A stretch of DNA of 64,000 nucleotides, taken from assembly GCA_022606135.1 (NCBI GenBank), contig JABYQN010000016.1, positions 310,001-374,000 on the forward strand, given 5' to 3'. Positions 47,569 to 59,443 of this stretch are shown in pieces. Both the position numbers and the translations under genes were made by a program. The notes beneath the pieces are model-generated. The model worked only from the letters and a program-made list of their open reading frames with translations. It searched no databases and had not been told where the DNA came from. The DNA is from Fomes fomentarius (taxonomy: Eukaryota; Basidiomycota; Agaricomycetes; Polyporales; Polyporaceae). The first letter of the stretch is position 1. The number at the start of each line of letters is the position of its first letter.

Positions 47569-49289
47569 TCAGCACCGCGCAGACGACCTCCCCTTCGACA
47601 GCCATTCGCTCTCAGCCAGCAGCTGCTCCCTACACAACCACCTGAACACCCGCCCCCACCCGAGCTGCGGGTACGTTCGAGTGTGGACGATCTCACAGCA
47701 CTCGTTCACGTCCAAAGCCGGGAACAACGCGCGAAGATAGTCCGAGAGCCCCTTGAACTTCGCGAACGCAAGCTCGTCCGCCCCATCCGCCCACTCCGCG
47801 AAGTCGATGCGGAGGTGCGTGAGCGGGTGGGAAGATTTTTGTCCTGGTGGGAGACGAGGAAGCGCGGGGAGGTCCGGGGCAAAGCTGAGGTATGGGAGCG
47901 TGAGGTGCACGAGATGCGGACAGTGCTTCCAGAGGTGGTGGAGCGTTGCAGCTGTTGGAAGCATGCTATCGGGCTCGTCGGAGGAGAGCCAGACGATACC
48001 GTCCATGCGAAGAACCTCGACGTCCTCCCACGTCTGCGCGATGAACTGGAAGTCCGCGTCGGTCGCAGAGAACCTGTGCACGTCGGAACAAAGCTCGAAA
48101 TGCCGAACAGGGAACATTAGGAGTGGGCCAAGGATGCTGAGGAGAGTGGTCTTCCTGTAGATACCCGATTCGGACCTTTGTTCGAACGCGATCGAGAGCC
48201 GTTCTATCTCTGATTGGAATGCAGCGGTGGAAAACGCGTCGATGAACGCGATGTAGCTGGGCAGAACGGCGGCAGTCTCATCTACCATTCTGATGTTCAC
48301 GGTCCGCAGAGATGGGGCAGCCAGGACTGTGAAAAGTTGGACGAGACAGTCGCAGTCACCCCGAATCGTGACATGGTGCAACTTGGTGGCGGTGATCACC
48401 CGGTCCTCGGTGGTGTGTTCGTCTGGCACAAAGACGTCGTCGACCTTGATTGAGGTTATGTTTTCCACTGACGCGAGCAGGAAAAGCGACGCAAGGCTGA
48501 TCCTCATCGTCGTGCTGAAGTCTCGGAGGCAATCGAAAGACGCGATCGTCTGAACGATGGCGTGACTCAGTGTCTCCGAAGAAGACAGTTCGATGCGAAT
48601 GGTCTCCAAGCGTGGCGACAGCTGCCGCAGACGCTCCACCAAGAGGGGGAGGCCAGAGGCATTGATCCCCGCGCCCGACGCGGACGGATTGCAAGCGCGA
48701 TCGAGGACAACGTGGCGCAACTGGGGACCCACGATCGCAAGGAACAATTCGTCCAGGGTACTGGATGGGGTCCATCGAAAGGTCCGCAGCGATGGAAAAA
48801 GGGGTCCACCTGGATTGTGCGGTAAAACGAGGGCGAGCAGCCCCATGTCCAAGTTGTTGCGTTCGAGTGTAGGGCAGGAAGCACCTTCGCCGTGTTTCAC
48901 GAAACGGCATTCGCTAGGCCATTGAATTTTGCGGATATACTTCGAATACGAGAGTACGCGAGCCCATCTCGCAGGATCTCGGTAGAGCTGGGCGGACGCG
49001 ATCTAAACACCAAAGTATGTCAGATAGTATGCATAATGATCAGGCAGGGACGTACGGTTATGACATACGACCATGGCATGGTGTTGTACAACTTGTATGG
49101 TAGATCGGGTGGCGCAAAGAGATGCCAGATAGGCTGAAAGGAGGGAAGAGTCCTCCAAAGAAATCGGGTGGCAGGGCCAGACCACGCACGACAAACCAGG
49201 ACAGAGCTGGCCAAAGTAGCTCCATTCTGTCCCAGATTCTCCTCCAGTATCATACACAACACGTCATAGCAATAGATTGCTCGGTGCAT
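47569..49289 (-). CDS. F-box-like protein B with leucine-rich region
   Basis: Two exons, 49289-49056 and 49002-47569, joined in phase 0 across a 53-nt intron, giving 555 aa. The N-terminus MHRAIYCYDVLCMILEE, then ATLASSVLVCRAWSGPATRFLWRTLPS, is a typical basidiomycete F-box (helix, conserved CRAW, LWR). The remainder has repeated LRR-like segments such as LRHVVLDRACN, PRLETIRIELS, SLRTVNIRMVD and HLVHLTLPYLSF. The likely role is substrate adaptor in an SCF ubiquitin ligase; the target is unknown. Not closely similar to F-box-like proteins A and C. Confidence 0.8.
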
Positions 49290-50053
49290 TGCCGAAAGTT
49301 CAGGTGTCGATGGCACTGGAGTCGACGAAGGTCCTATGTCATTACTGAGAACTAGTGCTTCTGTAGAAACTCACGAGGCATGCCGCGCTTCCGTGTACGT
49401 GTTGTGGTCTACTTGAGTGGGTGGCTCAGGATTTACGCTGCTGTCAAAGAGGACGAAGGCGCCGATTGCCTGGTGCCACTGGGCAGCGACCCACGCCACT
49501 GCTCTCGGCGTGTGCAGCGTCTACGTAGATCAGAAGTTTCATCGGCCATGATAAGGAGGAACATTTCCGCGTGGAGGGGGTACGTGTATAATTGCACGTC
49601 GAGTTGCTCGTAGGCGGACGAAGCAAGCGTTGAAGGCCACTTCATCAAGTATACATGCGTTCACCTGGAAGTGCCTCACTACGGATCATTCACATCCCGC
49701 CTTTGGGCGCATTATATGATTGTAGAATCGGGGGACCATCGCCAGTGTACAAAACAAGATAGTCAACCTGGTACGGCATCGGCGTTAACGACTTGAGGCT
49801 GTACATACGGCTTCGTGACATCTTGCCGTCGATTTATGAACTTCGCCTATACCTGGCGACTAGCATTGTATCACTTGATATCATCCGGTTGCCTTCGCGA
49901 GAGTGTGAATGAGTTTTATACGAAGGGTTCCAGCGCAGGACATGCTATTGTACAGGCCACAGCATCTAAGGCATCTAGTTCGCGTCAGCGTCTCTCAATA
50001 CCAGCTGCACGTCAGTAGTACTAGGCAACGTACCTATCAAAGTTTCTATTCGA
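49290..50053. other. intergenic, no supported gene
   Basis: Between two leftward F-box-like genes. Nothing recognised. Confidence 0.45.
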
Positions 50054-51612
50054 TTACTCGAAAGACATTTTGAGCACCGGATCGGAATCGGAGCCTAGCG
50101 TACAACCGACGACCAGTTGTCTCAAAGAGGGGCAGACCTGTCGAACACGATCCACATGGTGGGCTGCATCCCAAAGCAAGTCCTCCGGCTCAGCGCGAGG
50201 AGCAGACCTTCGGACGGCCTCGGGCCCAATCTGGACCTTGAACACGGTGAGCGGTAGCGACTCAATAACGTCTACGACACGTGCCTAACACATGACAGTC
50301 AGCCCTTGTGGAAAAACAACGAAGAGAGAGAGAGAGAGAGAGCACTTACGAAGCACATGTCAAGATCCGACGTACGAGTTGCCGTCATCCCTTCCAACAC
50401 GATGCGCAGGTCCAGTTCCCGCACGTACGTGGCGGCCTCGGACCGCCCGAAAATGGTCGCGAGGGCATCGTCGCCTTCGGCACGGAGCGCGGCAAAGTCG
50501 ACCTCCAGCTGCAGTCGGGAGGGATGCGCACGGGAGAGAACGTCCGCCAGGTAGCGCATATACTCACGTCCGCGCAGCACAGACACCCTGAGGAGCGTGA
50601 CCCGCGCACGCAGCGATACAGCGTAGAGATCCGACAGGTCGCCTCCCAGTTCCTCCAATTCCGGCCAACACCCGAGCCGTGCTTGGACATCTTCGTTCAT
50701 CAAGCACAACGACTGGAGAGTTGAACAGTCGAAGGCGACGCTGCTCGTGACGTCGAGCACACGGACGTTGGGGAACGAGCCGAGGTATGGCGAGATGTCG
50801 GGGAGGAGGCTGAATTGGATTCGCAGCCGCTTGACCGCAGGATAGACGGTGCTGTGGCGCCGCGTCTCGAAGTTTGTCCCGCTGAGTTCTTCGAGGGACT
50901 TGGCCGAGTTGCGCAGAAGGCCTGCGGGATCGGCAAGGGCGACGGTCTGACGTCCGTTGAACCACCGGCGTGTAGACGAAGGGAGGTGGAGCGAGGCGGT
51001 AATCAAGGGTGATTGCATCCTCTTGAAGAAGGATGTGCAATCCATGTTGCTCGTCTCATCCGCCGCGGAGAAGACGATATGTCTCAGGCACGTGAGCCCT
51101 GCGAACGCCCGGGAAAGGCCTGCATCGGATGCGAATAGCTCGTCGGCTCGGTGTAGTACGAGTCTCTCTAGGTGCGATATGTCGCACACGAGTTTGACCA
51201 ACGCTGCAGCGACGTGCGGGGGAAGGGTGCCAGTCACGATTGCGAGGGAGCGTCGCAGGAGTGGAAAGCGCCGAGCACCATCCGCCTTCATGAAGAGGCT
51301 GAATGAGTAGGTATCGCGGTCGTTGCGCAGAATGATAGGGCGATCCAAAAGATGCTTGACACCCGCGTTGCGCAGGACATGACAGGTCTGGGACATGGAC
51401 GAGAGCGTTGGAACATCGGGATTCTGACTTTGTATCTCCATGATGGCATACAGGACGTCGTACGTGAGTCTTGTTGAAGACACAGTGAGGCATTCACCAC
51501 TGGAACATTGTGTTTGAAGACGGCATTGTGCCGGTTGACACGAACATGGCACCCACCTACGCAGACCTGATTGACCCACGCGACTGTTCGGAGTCTCATC
51601 CAGATCAGCCAT
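50054..51612 (-). CDS. F-box-like protein C (paralogue of A)
   Basis: Two exons, 51612-50350 and 50284-50054, phase 0, giving about 497 aa. The 65-nt intron contains a long GA dinucleotide run at about 50322-50342. After a variable N-terminus, TRLTYDVLYAIMEIQSQNP with SMSQTCHVLRNAGVKHLLD matches the F-box-like start of protein A. Leucine-rich parts follow (SHLERLVLHRADELFASD; LTCLRHIVFSAA; AVKRLRIQFSLL). The C-terminus (VCPSLRQLVVGC) looks like a further LRR. The start at 51612 is the first ATG; the first 45 residues are not shared with A, so the true start may be further in. Tandem-like presence with A suggests local family expansion. Confidence 0.75.
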
Positions 51613-52822
51613 AGTTATTGACTACAGCAATACGCAGCGCACCGTCAGACCTTCTCCTCATCCGCTGTATACGATCACTCACTCGTTGACGATTCCGATG
51701 ACACTGAAGCAGGTTCTATAGTGCTAAGTCCAGGGTTTGATCGAGAGAGTGCTGATAGTGAAGGTATGGATGACTTGAAGGGTTTCAGATATCATGCTAT
51801 CGTGCGAGCTTATAAGATGGGGCGCCGCAGAAGAAGCCATGCATGGCAATGGTCAGGATCCCAGCTGGTCGCGGTGAGGGAAAGGCAGGGTGCGACCGGG
51901 CGACAGCAGACCCGAGTCCTGCAAATTCAATGGCGCTGCCGCTCGACGGCATACGCCGAGCCATTTCCATCTCTCCGCATGAGCCCGGCACCCCGTCGAC
52001 AAGTACTGCTACATACAATAAGGATGAGTGGTGCAGCTTACTCGGACGTCACATGGTGTGTTTCTCGCCCTCAGCACACTCGAAACAACATATGGGAAAC
52101 GACGATAGTGTATTCACGCCCATTCTACTCCAGGGAAGCACCATGGAATCTCCGAGGCACCAGTCTACAGCCTGGCATCATCGACATCGCTCATAAAGCT
52201 ACTAGATGGATAGCGACCCAGTGTTTGAGTATGGGGCTCCATCCCAAGTTCCCCTTGCCACGAGCATCGCCTCGCCCAGTCACTTTTCCCAGCGCTGGGG
52301 ATCAGGCAGCGCGCGTATCCCCTGGTGTGCCATGGTGAGCCTGACCTTTCGGAACCGCGAGAGCTGCGAACAATCTATGCGCAGGAATGGGCGAGGGCTC
52401 GTCCTGCGGTGGTACCAACGTAGGGTAGGCTTCAACGACTCTCGAGATGGCAATATGAGGAAGGGGTCCGAGTCGTGCAGAACAGGGCAGCCTCACAAAT
52501 GTCGAGGAGTGCGCTGAGCGATGACGTACTGATGCTGGCGGCCATGAGGACTCGCTATAGATTCCATGGGTCCGTCACTTGCGCGGAACGATGACGGAGA
52601 GTCGATGTCGAGTTCGATGGTCTGTAGAACAAGGGAAACGGCGTCGAGGTGCCGAAAAATGGCGAGCTGTCTTGGCATCTGACGCGGTAGACTGGGATGT
52701 CGTGGAGTCGGAGCCGATACGGGTTCGAGGCTAGTACACAACACTGCGCACTTACGAGGAAAGTTGATCGGTAGGTATGGGGAGGTTGTTTGTGGTAGCT
52801 AGCGATACAATCGGCCAATGTC
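51613..52822. other. intergenic, no supported gene
   Basis: Contains short frames only. One (51797-52018, minus) includes GFFCGAPS but has no C-terminal CaaX, so it is not called as a pheromone. Confidence 0.45.
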
Positions 52823-53753
52823 TCATCGTAGTAGATCGTCGAGGAACCCTTGCATAGTCTCTTTCTCACTCTTTGCGGGCTGCGGAGTATCCGAAGGAAG
52901 AGGAGGTGCCTCCACAACTGCTTTGTCTGTCCATCCTTTAGGATAGATCTTGTGTATAGGAAGAAGACGACCGCTACTCACCAGCCTGTCGCATACTACG
53001 TCCTTGATTCGCGATCCCTCGAGGTGCAGCGCGGCCTCGCTGTTTAGCGGTTTGTGCAGCACGAAAACGTGTCTTCAGATCTGTGGGCGATATTGGGAGC
53101 CTGTACGGAGGCATTGCGAGCTGGCTTACCACGAGTGGCCTCTGCCGCCGCTTTCTCGCGACTCAGCTCCTCAAGTTCCGCATCCCACTCTATTTGTTGG
53201 ACACGTCCCTTCTTGGATTGTGAGCCCGGGTTCGCATGGCTGCGCATATGCGCTAGGCTCTTGTCGATATCAGGGTCCTCGTCCTCATCAGGGTGCGAGG
53301 CAACAGAGGACGGTCCCGGTAGGTCGGAGAGCTTCTGTCGTTCGAGGAACGCGGAGAGGTCAACCTCCGGCTCGACGATCTCCTCGCCTACACAAGCACT
53401 CTATCAATACTTCAGGTTGAGTACTCAAGGCACGACCCTGTCTACAACTGCTCACCATCCGATCCGAGCTCAGGTTCGGGCTCAGCATAGCGATCGGCGT
53501 TCGAGTCTAGCTGCCTCCGACCATACTTCTCCTGCAGCTCTCGTTCTAGCTGCCGTTGTTCCTCCTCATCCAGCTCAAGTTGCTGCTCATCCTCGAGGAC
53601 GAGACGTCTCCCGAACTCGGCAGGACGACCGCGGCCGCGACCCCGTCCTCGTGCACGCAAGTACTTGCCCAGTCCTCCGCGCGACTTGCCCCTCCCTCTC
53701 CCTCGAGGTGGCGACTGGGATGCAGCCTGCGGTTGACTAATACTGTCCACCAT
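52823..53753 (-). CDS. small acidic protein with N-terminal RG repeats, function unknown
   Basis: Four exons: 53753-53456, 53387-53130, 53080-52982 and 52935-52823, giving 255 aa, all phase 1 junctions. The N-terminus SPPRGRGRGKSRGGLGKYLR, then ARGRGRGRGRP, is an arginine/glycine-rich stretch suited to RNA or nucleolar binding. A Glu/Gln-rich helix (DEEEQRQLERELQEKYGRRQ) and acidic segments follow, then KKGRVQQIEWDAELEELSRE, which looks conserved and helical. The end, KETMQGFLDDLLR, looks like a short C-terminal interaction motif. I do not recognise the family. It is divergent from the CNOT11-like gene with 225 bp between start codons. Confidence 0.7.
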
Positions 53754-53978
53754 CAAATGAGTGTTTCAGGTGCTTTGATTGCAACTTAGACAAGAAGTAC
53801 TTGAGTGAGGATAAAGGCTGGATAAAGGTAGGAGCAAAGGCAAGCTTGTGAGCGCCCACCAAATGAGCAAGGATATGTGGGCGTCTATGAACATTGGACT
53901 TGCCTTGTAACCTCACGATCACCGTCAGCGACGACGACCGCGCCGCCTTTCACGACGCACGACCTACATGTTCCAGCC
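53754..53978. promoter_or_regulatory. short bidirectional promoter
   Basis: 225 bp separates the divergent start codons of the RG-rich protein (-) and the CNOT11-like gene (+), so core promoters and 5' UTRs of both must lie here. No specific factor site is identified. Confidence 0.5.
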
Positions 53979-55415
53979 ATGATGCAGACTGTCTCCTACT
54001 ACCAGCCTTCTCTGGCGGCCAAGAAGACGGCCACAATGGGCGACGCGACTCGCGCATCCGTCCACCACCTCCTCGCCGGAGCGTTCGCGACGCCGTGCTC
54101 GACCACCGCCCACAACTTCATGCAGATGGTCCCGCCACTCTCGCGCTTCCAGCTTGCGCTCGACGTGCTGATGCCTATCCTTGATGCTCCTGTAGAAGTA
54201 CGTCTCTTGCTATTCGTGCACGGTGGGGACAACGCGGATCTGACAGCGCGCGTCTCGTCCCGCAGCTAACCCAACGCATACTCGTGTCCTATATATTGTA
54301 CTCATTATACGCGCCCCACCCGATCGCTATTAATCCGTTCAAGTCCGTACTGTATGCCACCTTTGTGAGGGAGCGCGATGCCGCCGTGCGGGTCGGAGCC
54401 AGCGAGAACGAGCAGCTGGTTTGGGTGCTGTGGAAGATACTGAAGGGCGACGGCAGTGATGTAAGTGCCCCCCTCCAAAGATCACAATTGCAGACTATCG
54501 CGCTCATCTACCACAAGATCGGTCCGTTCTCGCCGAACGCACTGGCGAGATCACCGCTGCCGCCGAAGCTGAGAGCGGCGAATTTAACTTTGGAAGAGGA
54601 GAACCCCGTCCAGAAGCAGGGCGATCCCAATGCCAAGAGTGGCGCGGAGGCTGAGGTGTCCAGTGAGCGTGATCAGGAAACAGAGATGTACTCGCGCGCG
54701 GCGACGCTCCTGCTCGCCGCGCGTGAGCGTGTCCTAACTCTCTCGGAGCAGCGTGTGAGTCCGTCCACCGTCCTTCCATTCCATGTTCACTGAGCGCAGA
54801 TCCCAGACTGTGCTCCCAATGATCCCGAGACTCACTTCGCCCCCGGTCATCACCTCCGTCGATCTCTCGTCTATCCTCACCACCAACCCTGCCCTAGGCC
54901 ACCCTCTTGTCACGTCACTCCTCACCAGCAATATCGAGACCGGCCCCGAACCGTACCTTGGGGTACTCGGGTGTCTCCCACCCACTCTCCCCTCGTTCGA
55001 CCTCATTGGCCGCCTTCTGCGCGACTCAACCACGGTCACAGACGTCACGACCGGAGGGAAGACCACCATCGCCGACCTCGTGCGCACCGAGGTGCTCGGC
55101 TGGTTCATCCACGGATGCGTCGTGTGGCTCGACTGCGCCGAGCAGGACGAGCGCGAGGGCACCATCAGCGACGACCGTTTCGCCAAGGGCGTCCAGAACG
55201 TACGTCGTCCTCTCATTCCGTCCTTGAGAGAGTCATCGCAGCTAATGTGCGCGTGACGGCAGCTCTGTCGGTTTTACAACTCGCTCATCAAGCTCTCCCT
55301 CGTCGACCCCGCCTCGGACGCGGACTCGGCCGAGATGGCGCACTTCACCCTCCGCAACTCGCGCTTCGAGGAGGCCAACGCGCTCTACCGCGTCCTCGCC
55401 ATGGGCAAGTTCTAG
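53979..55415 (+). CDS. CCR4-NOT complex subunit 11-like protein
   Basis: Five exons: 53979-54197, 54266-54460, 54518-54754, 54807-55199 and 55263-55415, giving 398 aa. The second intron (57 nt) is a multiple of three and reads through, but splicing at AAG/ATCGG joins KILKGDGSD to IGPFSPNALARSPLPPKLRA. That is the conserved linear motif of animal CNOT11, so I remove it. The preceding QRILVSYILYSLYAPHPIAI, continuing NPF, matches the CNOT11 helical region. The C-terminal domain (DLSSILTTNPALGHPLVTSL, ending RFEEANALYRVLAMGKF) corresponds to the DUF2363 fold. CNOT11 with CNOT10 binds the NOT1 N-terminus in the mRNA deadenylase complex in the cytoplasm. Saccharomyces lacks an obvious CNOT11, so its presence here fits a basidiomycete. 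Confidence 0.85.
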
Positions 55416-56505
55416 CTCCTAAGTAAGTTCTGTAAGCCTCGCGGTTTTCCCCCAGGACTCTCATCAACAATCAACATCGGAAGTCACCCTTGTATGCACG
55501 CTACTCTGTATCATGTTATTAAAGGACGTTGTGGATGTATCGGTGTTGTCTCTCTCTCTGCTGTCCTCGTCCTCGTCGTCCTCGTCTCGTCTCCCTCTGT
55601 CTGTTTTGTTACTATGATGTACCTACCCTCATCCTTGCGTAATCCCGGACTGACCCACCTACTACTTATCGTACTTATATCGATCATCTCGCGCTCACAA
55701 CTTTACGTTCGTATACCGTACCCCGTCCCAGGGGGTTGTTACTAGGCTCACATAGGCAGGCACCCCCACCTATACATATGCATATGCATTCGTGGTCCAT
55801 GGAGTCATGGTCTCCGACTGGCCCAAGGGCCAAGATTGGAGGGACAGAAGGAGAGAGAGAGAGAGAGAGAAACCGCGTTTTTCCATTCGACACAGCGTAC
55901 AAACCATGACATCTCTGAGTCTGTATGCATGCATGCGTAATAACCCTCATGTATGTACGTACACGTACACAGGCCCATTTCCCCCGCCTCGATATATGCA
56001 CTCTAGCCGTCGTCGTTCGTCTGTAGTGTACAACTAACTAATAAGCGGGTGCGGGAGAGAGAGAGATGATCTTCCAACGGACAAGGACAGAAGGTGGAAA
56101 AAGATTGCAAGCACGAGAGTCTGAGAGGGAGAGAAAAGAAGAATACGAGGGGGGTTAAAGGTAAAGGCGGGGCAGAGACTAGTAAAAAATCAGACAGGGT
56201 GCAATATCGAGGGTGGGGTGGTATGGCCGCAGGGACGGCGTGGAAGCGGAAGCGGATATAGATAGGTCGTAAAAGCGGGAGGCGGGGGGAGAACAGAGGA
56301 AGAGATGCATGTAGCCAGGTGGGTGGGGGAAGATGCGGACGGAAGACGACAGGATGGAGGGAGGGTCGAGAAGGCGGCCATTCATCGACGAGAACGAGCA
56401 CAACTTGTGCCTCCCAGCCAACCGAACATGACATGGGACAAGTCACCTACCGAAAAGACCAGCCAGCCCAGTGTCGGGATCAGAGGGAGAGAAAGGAAGC
56501 GCAAC
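55416..56505. other. convergent 3' intergenic region with GA microsatellite
   Basis: Between the 3' ends of the CNOT11-like gene and the PAK kinase gene. Contains a GA run at about 55851-55870 and alternating ATGC-rich sequence near 55922-55937. No gene supported. Confidence 0.5.
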
Positions 56506-59443
56506 TCATGATGCCTGCTTGTTGCGGAAGCGGAGCAAGGGCGCGAGGCCTGATAGTGCGCATGCCTTCTTCAAGAAGTCGTGCTGCAAGTGAGTGGGCA
56601 CACCGTCAGTCACCCATTACCCACACTTCGAAGAGACAAATAGCAACTCACGTCCAAGAGCTCATCAGCAGTCGCCCGACTCTTGACGTCCACACACAGA
56701 CACACGCTGAGGAAGCCCTTGAGCTCGCGCGAGAGCGCATCGGGCTTCTTCAGCGTCGGCGTGCCGTTTGTCGCGATCAGGTACAGCGCCTTGAGCGGCT
56801 CCTCGTCGAGGTACGGCGGCTCGTTCTCGATCATCTCGATGGCCATGATGCCGAGCGACCAGATGTCAACCTTTGCGCCGTACTCCTTTTGCTTCACGAC
56901 CTCGGGTGCCATCCAGTACGGCGTGCCGACCATCGTCGCGCGCTTCGACTTTTGGTCGGTGAGCTTCGCGCAGAAACCAAAGTCGGCTACGCGGGGGAGG
57001 GTCAGAAAACGAAAACGGATGAAACAGAGTGATAACAGAAAATACGCACTGATCTTGACGTGGCCCTGGGCGTCCAGGAGAACGTTGTCCGACTTGATAT
57101 CACGGTGGATGATCGACTGACTGTGGAGGTGTCCGAGGCCCTTGCAAGTCTCCAGGCAGATGCTCGAGATCTGGTCTTCCTCGAGCGTGTTGTTCTCGAT
57201 GATGTCAGTGAGCGCGCCGCCCTCCATGTATTCCATGACGACCCAGAGCTCGTTGTTCTTGACGAGGTAGGCGTCGAGGAAGTTGACAATGTTGGGGTGC
57301 TGCGACTCCTTCATGACCAGGATCTCGTTCACGATAAGCTCCTTCCGCGGCTGGTTCGACAGGTCCATCTCCTTGATTGCGATCTTCTTCCCCGTCGCGT
57401 GCACCTTCGCCACGTACACATGGCCCGACGCGCCCTGGCCGACCTTGCGGATCTTGCTGTACAACGCCTTCGGGTCGTCCGCGCTCACCACACTCCGCAG
57501 CTTCTCCATGATTTGCGCTTCGTTCATCGTGCTGATGCGCTTCTCCTTCTCCACAGGCTTCGGTTTCTCCAGCGCCGCCGCCGCCGCCGCAACGCCCCCT
57601 CCCCGTTCCTCGTCGCCAGTGCCAGTAACCGTGACGCTCGGCGGCTCCTTCGGGCCCTGCGGCTTCTTCGCAGGCTGCAGAGGCTTGACGGGCGGAGGGC
57701 CGACCGTCGAGCCGGCAGCCCCGGATGCGAAGGGCTGGCCTGTTGCAGGCGCGGACTTCGCGGGGGGGAGGTTCGGCCTTGAAGAGGCGCCTTGCCTGTC
57801 GAGCGAGTCCTTGCGCTCGGGCTGGATGAGCCCTGGCGGCTTCGTCGTTTGTAGTGTGGGAGGGCCCTGTGCCTTTGCGCGCAGACGCAGCTCTGCCGAT
57901 GATGGTGAGTCTTCCGGCAACGGCGGCTTTGGTGCGGGTGGCGCGGGCCGGTTCGCGGTGAGTAGGGGGCGTTGAGGAGCTGCTCTCGATGCCTGAAGCT
58001 GGCCGGGGGCACCCATAGGTGGGATAGCCGGGCGCAGCGCGGGATTTGATTGCGCGGCGGAGACAGTGTTCGCGTGCTGGAGATGCGAGCCGTTCACAAC
58101 CTCGGCAGCGCGGGCGAGGGCTGCTTGCGTGCCTTTGATCGTATCGCCGTTCAGGTGGGCGGGCGCCGAGTCTTGTCGCTTGATTGAAGGCCTGTCACCG
58201 ATGGACGACATCTTGTTGATGCCTGCACCCCCGAGACCAGTACCAGCGTTGAAGCGGGGCGCGCTGCTGGTGTCGTAGGGAGAGAGGGTAGATGATGAAG
58301 CATACGAGCCAGGACCAGAACGACCGCCACCGAGTGATGAGTAGCCCATCTCCTCCATCTCCCGCTTCTGGTGGTCCGTGTAGAACTCGAGGACGTCGAG
58401 CACGGCCTGCGGGTCCTTGGCGTAGTCTTCTCGTGTGATCGCAGACTTCGTAAGGAGTTTGCTCCATGCATCGGGGAGACCCTACAGGCATGCGTTGGCG
58501 AAAGTTCGGGCATCCAAAGTCGTGGCGACGTACCGTGAAAGCCCCCGAGACGGGATCAAAGCCGACGTGAACCTTATGGACGAAGTTGGTGGGGTTGCTA
58601 ACGCCCATTAGCGGGCTTCGCGAGTAGATGTCGTCCTGCCACCCGTACAGCTCCTCGTCGCTCTTCAGCGAGAAGAATATCCGCTTGTCCTTGGTTTCGA
58701 GCAGCAAACAATATGGCTTGAGGTCTGTTCGCTCGATGTTGGCAATGTCCGATAGGTTGATCAGGCTTTGGTATTGTGGCGAAGTCTGTAGAGAATGTCA
58801 GCTTCCATCGCAAGATATGTACATCACAAGCCGCATTCAAGACAAATTGAGGGGAAGGGATTGAAGACACAGTGCCATAAGGTGTAGGAGGAGGAAGTGG
58901 ACACCGTAAGAGGGGCTGCACGGGGAACGTCGCATCAAGGAGTGACGGATACCGAGCTGCTAGCACACATGGCGTGCCTGAGAGAGCCTTGCAAAACAGG
59001 CGAAAGGGATGGGGCCATCGATTAATGGAAAACAATTGTCCCGCACCAAAACTGCAACAGAGCTCCCCCCCTCGCAAGCAAAACGAACAGCGCAAGAGTG
59101 TGCTCACCTCGTTCTTGTGTATCGACAGCGTCTGCTCCTTCAAGACGAGCCACTTGGGTCTCCACAGCCAGCTTACGATGCCATCCTCCTTGATAGCGAC
59201 CAAGCCGCTCCTGACGATGTGGGAGCTGCTAACCATGTCCGAGTTGCGGTTGGGGGAGCCACCGATGCCAGAGTACGAGGAGGCGTAGGAGGAGCCGGAG
59301 GGGGAAGAAGTGCCGACGGAGAAGGAGGAGGCGTACCCGGAGCTGGACAGCACGTTCTGAATATCGTTGCCGCGTCGCATAGGTGCCGCGGGTGCCGGAC
59401 GCGTGGGCGTGAGGGACGCGGCGGTTACCTGGTAATGCGCCAT
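56506..59443 (-). CDS. CLA4: Cla4-type p21-activated kinase (PH-CRIB-Ser/Thr kinase)
   Basis: Five exons: 59443-59108, 58785-58534, 58481-57050, 56986-56652 and 56583-56506, giving 810 aa. A PH domain spans about residues 80-172 ([57 protein letters not shown] type). The CRIB motif [14 protein letters not shown] (173-187) binds GTP-Cdc42/Rac. A Pro/Ala-rich linker leads to the kinase domain (540 to the end): [12 protein letters not shown] loop, catalytic Lys in IAIKEMDL (about 566), HRDIKSDN (655-662), TDFGFCAKL (674 on), [15 protein letters not shown] plus CRIB plus kinase separates Cla4 from Ste20, which lacks PH. It acts at the cell cortex in polarity and septin assembly. The first intron is 322 nt, unusually long here. 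CLA4-like genes lie near B mating loci in several Agaricomycetes (recalled, not checked). Confidence 0.95.

Noticed and set aside
51797..52018. Small minus-strand frame containing GFFCGAP, pheromone-like at first sight
   Set aside because: The Cys is not followed by two aliphatic residues and a stop; nine more residues follow, so there is no CaaX box.
52700..52745. GGGTTCGAGGC resembling a tRNA T-loop
   Set aside because: The stem does not pair and no A box is present.
57060..57975. Long plus-strand frames of 230-240 codons
   Set aside because: Antisense shadows of the PAK kinase exon.
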